Position numbers and translations under genes: made by a program
Shown here: piece by piece, positions 16,035-21,336 of the stretch
Numbering within the stretch: the stretch's first letter is position 1
How the letters are laid out: every line of letters begins with the position of its first letter
Source: an uncultured Lachnospiraceae bacterium
Lineage (GTDB): Bacteria; Bacillota; Clostridia; Lachnospirales; Lachnospiraceae
DNA: 21,336 bases
Direction: 5' to 3'
NCBI GenBank assembly: GCA_937891165.1
Contig: CALAEX010000199.1
Coordinates: forward strand, 1 to 21,336
The notes under the pieces: model-generated
The model's input: only the letters and a program-made list of their open reading frames with translations
Databases searched by the model: none
Told to the model about the DNA's origin: nothing

Positions 16035-18029
16035 TTATTCTCCTAAATAAATTTCTCGTTTTCGTTCTATTTCTTCTACCATTTCTTCTAACGTGATTTC
16101 TCCGTCTAAGTAATCCCAAAACTGATTCCAGTAAATATCTGCATTCATCATAAAGGAAACTTCTCCGTTAGCATATACTTGATAACACTCTTTGATAAAT
16201 GGAGTATCCGTATAAGTAGACTCGTCTTGTAATAAGAAGGAATTTTGTTTTGTCATCATATAGCGACAAAAAGTAGAAATATACTCCAAGGTGGCTTCTA
16301 AATTTTTAGAGTTTGGATTAACCGCAAGAAAGGTTAATGTTCCAATATTTCCTGCTTCTTCGGATAGATTTGGTACGCCTGCAATGCCTACTTCTTCCGA
16401 GTCACCAGCCAATTGTGCACACCATAATAAATCACTTAGATAATAGTGATAAGAATATCTTGTTTCTATTGGGTCGCCTTGTCTTAAGCTGATTATCAGA
16501 TTATAATCTAGTAATAACATTCCTGTTTTCTCATACATATCCTTTATTTGCTGTGCATATGTTCGGAACACTTCGGTATCAAACGTATCATATTCTAGTA
16601 AATACTGATGAAATAATTCTTCCGCTAAAATTAAAGTAGAAACACTGCCTTGCTCTGGTGTTGTTGTTTCCACTTGTTCTACTAAGGTTAACCATTCTCC
16701 AAAAGTCATCTTAGAAAAATCAACGGACTGCGTTTCACTATATTCTTTGGAATATAATAACGTAGGTATCGCAAGTTCCACAGGTATCATCCAAATATCG
16801 CCATCTTCGTTAGTAGCTAATTCTTTCATATAAGGAAAACAAGCATCTAAATATTCTTGTACTCCTTCTACTTCATTGAGTGGATAAAATGCTCCATTCT
16901 GTTTAATATTATAAGAAATATCTTCTCTACTACTTAATAAAAAGATATCAAAGTCCGTATCCCTCGCTAATACTTTTAAAGCATAGGCTTCTGCATTTAA
17001 AAATTGATGTTTCATGCGATATCCACAGCCATTGAGAGAATTCGTTGTGTCGGAAAGCATTAACAGATGAATTTCTTTATTTTCTTTTAAAGTATCTGTA
17101 ATATGAACTCGTTTTACTAGCTTTGTATCATAATCATAGTAAAAAGCAAATCCTTTTGTATAAGCAATCGTATTCCAAATGGTGGAGGTATCGGTTGTAA
17201 TCTGTGCTTTCATACCATCAATCGTTCCATAATGCAAGATGGAATTATCCAAAAAAAGAAAGCCATCTTCACAAGAATATAAGTTGTTCATTTGTCCAGA
17301 ACTGCGATTCCACTCTCCTACTTCTTGCAGTGTTTCTTCTGTTGGAGAAAACTCTAAAAATCCAAGTCCTTTTTCTTCATTATAATGATAAATCATTAAT
17401 GTGTCATTCTTAGTTGGAAAGATGTTTAAAGGAATTTCAATATCAAAAAATTCCACTTCTGGCTGTTCTTCTACTCTAGAAATTCGTGCAATTGCTTCTG
17501 AAGAATAATTTAAAGTTCTAATTTCTGGAAGCAACGTATAACTGTTATATTCCGCAGTAGAAGATTCCCCAAACAAATAGAAATAATCCCCAAGAACAAC
17601 TAATTGTTCCACAATAAGAAACTCCTCGTGTTTTATCTCTACTAATTCATTCAGTTCCCAAGTAGTAAGGTCAATTGATGCTAAAACGCTACCTCCTACT
17701 TTGGATACAACACAATATAAGATGCCATCTTCTATTACCATAACTTGTATATTTCCATTTCCTAAAGCAATCTCTACTTCCTTTATACAAGTACCATCCA
17801 AATCATAGACGCAAAACTGTTGTGCTTTTTTCCCATCCTTGGAAGTAAAATTGGAAGTATATAATAAGCCATCCTCATCTACAGCAAGATTATCTGCCTG
17901 CTCTGTTTCTATGTATTGAAATATCTCCGGCTCAATTGGTAATGTTTCTATCTCTTTCGTTGCTTCCGTTTGACAACCAGTAAACAACAACAGAAGCATA
18001 CATTGTAGTATAAACCATATTCTTTTCAT
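16035..18029 (-). CDS. lipoprotein, propeller-like N-half and solute-binding-like C-half
   Basis: A 664-aa lipoprotein. The frame could begin at 18047, directly abutting the upstream stop, but the ATG at 18029 has AAGGAAG eight bases upstream and is preferred. The signal sequence ends LLLLFTGC, with the lipidated Cys at 19. The first half has repeated segments such as NLAVDEDGLLYTSNFTS, CVYDLDGT and VVLGDYFYLFGESS, in the style of a beta-propeller. The second half (from about 320) resembles family 1 extracellular solute-binding proteins: FDIFLLSS, GAFYPLNEV, DGDIWMIPVELAIPTLLYSK, FGEWLTLVEQV and a C-terminal AVNPNSKNLEATLEYISTFC. No ABC permease or ATPase gene is nearby, so a sensing or ligand-presenting role is as likely as uptake. 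It forms a two-gene unit with the upstream 427-aa lipoprotein. Confidence 0.78.
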   Translation of the reverse strand: MKRIWFILQCMLLLLFTGCQTEATKEIETLPIEPEIFQYIETEQADNLAVDEDGLLYTSNFTSKDGKKAQQFCVYDLDGTCIKEVEIALGNGNIQVMVIEDGILYCVVSKVGGSVLASIDLTTWELNELVEIKHEEFLIVEQLVVLGDYFYLFGESSTAEYNSYTLLPEIRTLNYSSEAIARISRVEEQPEVEFFDIEIPLNIFPTKNDTLMIYHYNEEKGLGFLEFSPTEETLQEVGEWNRSSGQMNNLYSCEDGFLFLDNSILHYGTIDGMKAQITTDTSTIWNTIAYTKGFAFYYDYDTKLVKRVHITDTLKENKEIHLLMLSDTTNSLNGCGYRMKHQFLNAEAYALKVLARDTDFDIFLLSSREDISYNIKQNGAFYPLNEVEGVQEYLDACFPYMKELATNEDGDIWMIPVELAIPTLLYSKEYSETQSVDFSKMTFGEWLTLVEQVETTTPEQGSVSTLILAEELFHQYLLEYDTFDTEVFRTYAQQIKDMYEKTGMLLLDYNLIISLRQGDPIETRYSYHYYLSDLLWCAQLAGDSEEVGIAGVPNLSEEAGNIGTLTFLAVNPNSKNLEATLEYISTFCRYMMTKQNSFLLQDESTYTDTPFIKECYQVYANGEVSFMMNADIYWNQFWDYLDGEITLEEMVEEIERKREIYLGE

Positions 18030-18047
18030 ACCGTTCTTCCTTTTCAT

Positions 18048-19331
18048 TTATTTAGTTAAAAATTTTACTCTTACCTTAGCCTCTCCTGTCGCATCCATTG
18101 TATCTGTCAGAATCCGAACCCATGTTCTTTTAGATTTCTCATCATATGGATTAAAACAATTCAAACCATAAATTTCTTTTCCATCAGTATACAAACTAAG
18201 TAACGAATAGAAGTTATTATTATGCCAAATATCCGCACATGTTATTTCTCCACTTTGAAAATCCATACGATACAATATTGCATTAGTTGTTACCCAAAGG
18301 GCATCTTCTGTTACTATAAATCCCTTTATCATTTGTTTTCCACTATTCAAATCTTCTCCTATCTCTATTTTTTCCATTGCTGGTACGAAATCATAGTATA
18401 TCGTTTCTCCTGTTTCTAAATTTGTACAAGAAATACTCATTTTCTCCGCAGAATATAACATATTTCCTATGACACAAAAATAAGCCCTGTTTACTGATAA
18501 TTCTATGTGTTCTTTTTTTCCATCTTCGTTTGCTGTTCTGCTTTCTAATCGAAATTGATACTCTGGTGGTGCATAAGAAAACTTATATTCTTTCCATCCT
18601 TTTGTCACAGTTTCTTCTGTATCTACCACAGGTTCCGTTGCTCCAAATGGCAACTGATAAAAATACTTTTCCTTACCATTTTCTGTTTTTACTTCATAAG
18701 AAAAATAAACTCCTCTTTCATCTACAAATAACTTATGTTTCTCCGAATGTTCCATTTCCCCTGCTTCATATACCAACTCTACTGCACCACTCGCTGGAGT
18801 ATAACAATAAATATCCCCACTCTTCATCTCTTGTAATTCATACTTTCCATAACAATCATCTACCATAAAATAAATAACACCTTGATATGGATATAGTTCT
18901 TTCACTGGCATAGCAAGTGCTAATGCGATTTCTCCATCTTTAATACGATATAAATAATCATCTTCACTTTGATTGACAAAATAAATAACTCCCGTTGTTT
19001 CATCTACACAAAAGTAAGAAAAACCTTCTAACCCTCCATGTGCAACATCCACAGATAACATTCGATTTGCCTTATTATACGTTTCTGCGATAGGAGTTTT
19101 TAGTTGTTCTAATTGTTCACAAAGACCGTCCGTTTTTGTAACAACTTTAGAAAAAGAATCTTCTTCTTTTTCTTTAAAAACTTTTGTTGTAGGATTTGGT
19201 GTTACCGTAGCATCTGTATGTTCTATTGCAATGGTTGGTGTTACATCTTCAGAATTAGATTCGGTTGCACAGCTTATCATTCCTAATGCTATTACACTGA
19301 TACATAACAAAACAGAACTTCTCTTTCTCAT
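18048..19331 (-). CDS. lipoprotein, probable beta-propeller, function unknown
   Basis: A 427-aa lipoprotein: MRKR start, hydrophobic core, lipobox GMISC with lipidated Cys at 21, and a Thr/Pro/Glu-rich tether (to about 60). The rest contains repeated short segments alternating 'x-x-YFVN' or 'IYFMVDD' strands with Gly/Asp turns: FCVDETTGVIYFVNQSE, LYPYQGVIYFMVDD, FVDERGVYFSYE, VTEDALWVTTNAILYRMD and YTDGKEIYGLNCF. This pattern is typical of secreted propeller (DUF5050-like) proteins; I cannot confirm the family. The ribosome-binding site AGGGGAA is six to seven bases before the ATG. Its stop lies only 18 nt before the start of the 664-aa lipoprotein, which also looks propeller-like, so they probably form a functional pair. 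Confidence 0.77.
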   Translation of the reverse strand: MRKRSSVLLCISVIALGMISCATESNSEDVTPTIAIEHTDATVTPNPTTKVFKEKEEDSFSKVVTKTDGLCEQLEQLKTPIAETYNKANRMLSVDVAHGGLEGFSYFCVDETTGVIYFVNQSEDDYLYRIKDGEIALALAMPVKELYPYQGVIYFMVDDCYGKYELQEMKSGDIYCYTPASGAVELVYEAGEMEHSEKHKLFVDERGVYFSYEVKTENGKEKYFYQLPFGATEPVVDTEETVTKGWKEYKFSYAPPEYQFRLESRTANEDGKKEHIELSVNRAYFCVIGNMLYSAEKMSISCTNLETGETIYYDFVPAMEKIEIGEDLNSGKQMIKGFIVTEDALWVTTNAILYRMDFQSGEITCADIWHNNNFYSLLSLYTDGKEIYGLNCFNPYDEKSKRTWVRILTDTMDATGEAKVRVKFLTK

Positions 19332-19363
19332 AAAAATTCCCCTTTATTTCTAAATAAAAACAC

Positions 19364-19397
19364 AAATTAGTGAAAGAATACCTTCTTTCACTAATTT
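19364..19397 (-). terminator. perfect hairpin terminator after the Cys-containing secreted protein gene
   Basis: A perfect 15-bp inverted repeat (AAATTAGTGAAAGAA, 4-nt loop, TTCTTTCACTAATTT). On the minus strand it is followed by GTGTTTTTATTT. It lies 20 nt past the stop of the small secreted protein (19418) and just upstream of the 427-aa lipoprotein gene (start 19331), so it separates the two transcripts, or attenuates read-through into the lipoproteins. Confidence 0.8.
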
Positions 19398-19417
19398 ATG
19401 CTAATATCATTTTAATC

Positions 19418-19714
19418 TTACTGACGACAACTTGGGTTCATGTGTTCAAAAAAGTCCCTTGAAAATTCACTACCCGTCTGTCCACACAATCTACATTTTT
19501 CAATGTAATGCCTTCTGACCCATCTCACTCTACAGATTCCTCCTGTAGATGTTTCATGCTCATCATATTCTGCTGCCAATACTGTCTGACCAACAACTTC
19601 TTCTGTATAAACATGCTGTGGACAAGGTTGAGCATTTGCTGTTGTTGGCACAATCATCGCACAACATATTGCTGCCATAGATACCGCTGTGGCTAACTTT
19701 TTCCATACTTTCAT
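19418..19714 (-). CDS. small Cys-containing secreted protein, unknown
   Basis: A 98-aa protein. The frame is open from 19777, but the ATG at 19714 (MKVWKKLATAVS) has GGAGG seven bases upstream and begins a proper signal peptide, with cleavage likely after TANA near residue 29. The mature part, of about 69 aa, has five cysteines: PCPQH near its start, GGICRVRW in the middle, KCRLCG and a final NPSC. With the neighbouring histidines (RRHYIEKC, FFEHM), these could bind a metal or form disulfides. I do not recognise a named family, although small secreted proteins ending in a 'KCxxCG' unit occur in related gut Clostridia. It is upstream of the lipoprotein pair but separated by a perfect terminator hairpin. 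Confidence 0.72.
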   Translation of the reverse strand: MKVWKKLATAVSMAAICCAMIVPTTANAQPCPQHVYTEEVVGQTVLAAEYDEHETSTGGICRVRWVRRHYIEKCRLCGQTGSEFSRDFFEHMNPSCRQ

Positions 19715-19781
19715 CGTAGTTCCTCCTTCCTTTTGTATTGATTTGTCTTTCGGATATTGTCTAGTTCCTGTTGACATCTTT

Positions 19782-19787
19782 ACTATA
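19782..19787 (-). promoter_or_regulatory. candidate extended -10 for the Cys-containing secreted protein gene
   Basis: On the minus strand TATAGT is preceded by TGT (extended -10), about 65 nt upstream of the start codon at 19714. The region 17 bp upstream offers only a weak -35 (TTTTCA-like). It lies directly downstream, in the direction of transcription, of hairpin repeat copy 2. Confidence 0.35.
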
Positions 19788-19810
19788 ACATACGAAGAGT
19801 TCCTTGAAAA

Positions 19811-19890
19811 GGGACAGAATAGTATAATTTACCAATTATACTATTCTGTCCCTTTTTCTCTCCTATTTGATATGTTACAATTATTCCCAC
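19811..19890. repeat. 80-bp hairpin repeat, copy 2
   Basis: Matches 15951-16030 at 72 of 80 positions, same orientation, no gaps. In this copy the inverted repeat is perfect and long: 23 bp from 19807 (AAAAGGGACAGAATAGTATA...) around a TACC loop. The similarity goes on for about 35 bp beyond the hairpin (CTCTCCTATTT ... TTATTCCCAC), which is more than a shared terminator stem would explain. It lies between the divergent starts of the two small secreted proteins and could end minus-strand transcripts from the regulator gene (TTTTC follows the hairpin). Confidence 0.8.
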
Positions 19891-19923
19891 AAGAAAAATG
19901 GAAAAAAGAAAGGACTTATCACT

Positions 19924-20148
19924 ATGAAAAAATTATGGAAAAAAGCTACTATCATCTCTACTACTGCACTCTTACTCTGCCTTACTAGCATTACCACTAC
20001 TACATTTCCTATAGTTGTTACAGAAACCGACCAAATTTCAGAAGATACAAAAGATAAGCAAGGCAATAAGGAAAATGAGCCTGAAATACATCCTTTATCA
20101 GATAGAAATAACGCTAATAAGGATACAACCGAAACTCCTTTATCCTAA
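19924..20148 (+). CDS. short secreted peptide precursor, unknown
   Basis: A 74-aa protein starting at the ATG with AAAGGA nine bases upstream (the frame is open from 19867, but without a better start). MKKLWKK followed by a hydrophobic stretch (about 8-30) gives a signal peptide. The remaining ~40 aa are hydrophilic (Asp, Glu, Asn, Thr, Lys), with no Cys and no obvious fold. The start resembles that of the neighbouring divergent gene (MKVWKKLATAVS), so it may be a diverged or decayed relative that lost the Cys-containing part. Its 3' end overlaps the 3' end of the convergent regulator gene by four bases. A peptide signal for that regulator is a possibility only. Confidence 0.55.
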   Translation: MKKLWKKATIISTTALLLCLTSITTTTFPIVVTETDQISEDTKDKQGNKENEPEIHPLSDRNNANKDTTETPLS

Positions 20149-21336
20149 TTTTGAAAAATCTCTTTTATACGATTTTTCATCCAAGTTTCATTCATTTCTT
20201 CTCTATTATAAATATCTAACACAATACAATCCTGCATACATAAAAGACGGTCTAGGTTTTCTTTTTCAAGAAGACCTTCTTTTTTTTCTTCATTCCACAT
20301 TAAATCATACATATTACCTTCCACATATTCTAAGTGCCGAAGTTTCAAAGATTGCTCCATTATTTTCTTATTAATTTCTATTGCTTCTTCATATTTACCA
20401 TCATCTCCTATATAACTAGCTATTCCTCCCATAATCAGTCCATATGTTCTTAAAATAGGGGCTATCGTTATCTTTTTTTCCCAATATTCTAAATATTGTC
20501 GCAATATAAAAAAGTATTGTTCTCTTTCCTTTTTTTCTGAATTCTTCGCTATATTAAAAGATATAACAAGTTCTTTTGTTGTAAAATACTGTTCTTCAGA
20601 ATTCCACCTTTTTGTTTTTTCTTTTTCTTCTAATGGTCGTAATATAATCTTTAATGGCATTGTATATGCTAATATAGCCTTAGCACGTTGTATAAACTCT
20701 TGTTTTTTTATTTTCTTTGTCTTATAAGCTAAATATACTTCTTCATATTCTATGTATTGTTTATTAATTAATGGTTCCATCGAAATCATTTCTTTTATTT
20801 TTTTTAATAATTTTTCTGCTTCTACATATTTTTGTTGATTTACTGTAACTCGATATTTTTCTTCCAATCGAAGCACTTCTTGATTCTCTGTTACAAGAAA
20901 AGAATGGTGCAGTTCACTAGATAAATAAAATCTTTGGAATAATCTTCGCACAGTTTCTTTCTGTGGATTTACCTCTTTTTTTTCTAATCTCGTAATTGTT
21001 TTAGCAGAACAAATGTGGTCTAAACTTTTTTGGGTGACTTGAAACATCTTTCGTCTTGCTTGTATGACATCATTGATACAATAAATTTCTCTCTTTTGAT
21101 AAAACACTGTATAATGATTCGTCTGTTTTGGAATATTCCATATTTCATATAATCGATGAAATACTTCTAAAAATGTAGTTGTCTCCTTTTGTTCTTTTTT
21201 ATATTGCTCTATGGTTACAACATCTAACACTTCCTCTTTTTGTAATAAAAAAGAAAGTATCTCTTGCTTCATCTGTAACAATTCCAAAAGAAAATATGCT
21301 TTTTTATGATTCCTAATTGCTTCTATTCCATCCGTA
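20145..21336 (-). CDS. helix-turn-helix (XRE-like) regulator with TPR-like C-terminus, partial
   Basis: The frame is open without a stop from 20145 to the right edge of the window, so the gene is cut at its 5' end. A TTG at 21287 could be read as a start, but the codons before it encode a plausible helix (IRNHKKAYFLLELLQMKQEI), so the true start probably lies outside. An XRE-like helix-turn-helix is visible near codons 72-115 counted from that TTG: INDVIQARRKMFQVTQKSLD, then AKTITRLEKKEVNPQKETVRRLF. A long alpha-helical part follows, with TPR-like helices (YVEAEKLLKKIKEM, YEEVYLAYKTKKI, YEEAIEINKKIMEQS). This resembles RRNPP-type (Rgg/PlcR-like) peptide-responsive regulators, but those carry the helix-turn-helix at the very N-terminus; here more than 100 residues precede it. 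The call is by eye. Confidence 0.7.
   Translation of the reverse strand, partial: TDGIEAIRNHKKAYFLLELLQMKQEILSFLLQKEEVLDVVTIEQYKKEQKETTTFLEVFHRLYEIWNIPKQTNHYTVFYQKREIYCINDVIQARRKMFQVTQKSLDHICSAKTITRLEKKEVNPQKETVRRLFQRFYLSSELHHSFLVTENQEVLRLEEKYRVTVNQQKYVEAEKLLKKIKEMISMEPLINKQYIEYEEVYLAYKTKKIKKQEFIQRAKAILAYTMPLKIILRPLEEKEKTKRWNSEEQYFTTKELVISFNIAKNSEKKEREQYFFILRQYLEYWEKKITIAPILRTYGLIMGGIASYIGDDGKYEEAIEINKKIMEQSLKLRHLEYVEGNMYDLMWNEEKKEGLLEKENLDRLLCMQDCIVLDIYNREEMNETWMKNRIKEIFQN

Noticed and set aside
16035..19331. ABC transporter operon
   Set aside because: Only lipoproteins are present; no permease or ATPase gene is found on either side.
19771..19776. Perfect TTGACA as -35 of a plus-strand promoter
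   Set aside because: No -10-like hexamer is found 16-18 bp downstream (the bases there are around GAAGAG).

Overview
The window is AT-rich, with Gram-positive style ribosome-binding sites (GGAGG, AAAGGA), many lipoproteins with Thr/Pro 'TPTPTP' linkers, DUF4358-like and DHHW/MBOAT proteins. This points to a gut-type Clostridia, most likely a Lachnospiraceae member. That assignment is inferred from gene content; there is no rRNA or other phylogenetic marker here. I see no tRNA, rRNA, CRISPR array, transposase or phage gene. Almost every gene is on the minus strand; the exceptions are a NUDIX hydrolase (7152-7805) and a short secreted peptide (19924-20148).

Layout. (1) 18-6936, minus strand: two paralogous, very tyrosine-rich secreted proteins (1289 and 785 aa) followed 18 nt downstream by a small secreted protein. 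Each large protein has a signal peptide, seven ~42-aa N-terminal repeats, a Thr/Pro linker and a long array of ~20-aa YD/MORN-2-like repeats. In the larger gene the array is visible as a 240/243-bp DNA repeat. (2) 6937-8086: a divergent promoter region, an ADP-ribose-pyrophosphatase-like NUDIX gene, and a nested palindromic element of about 190 bp between convergent genes. (3) 8087-11928: an ECF sigma factor and putative membrane anti-sigma factor, then an MBOAT acyltransferase and a DHHW/AlgX-like protein, which form a likely envelope-polymer O-acetylation pair. (4) 12079-15805: a lipoprotein with two DUF4358-like domains, a flavin-reductase-like protein, a zinc-ribbon NUDIX protein, a YdcF-family membrane protein and a GNAT acetyltransferase; the last two overlap by 4 bp. 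(5) 15951-19890: two adjacent lipoproteins (beta-propeller-like, and propeller plus solute-binding-like) and a small Cys-containing secreted protein. This block is bracketed by two directly repeated 80-bp hairpin elements that match at 72 of 80 positions. (6) 19924-21336: a 74-aa secreted peptide convergent with a helix-turn-helix regulator whose reading frame is still open at the right edge of the window.

Most of the window is devoted to the cell surface: secreted repeat proteins, lipoproteins, polymer O-acetylation and an envelope-type sigma/anti-sigma pair. The least ordinary items are the tyrosine-rich repeat proteins, the nested palindrome at 7887-8079, and the repeated hairpin element flanking the lipoprotein block.
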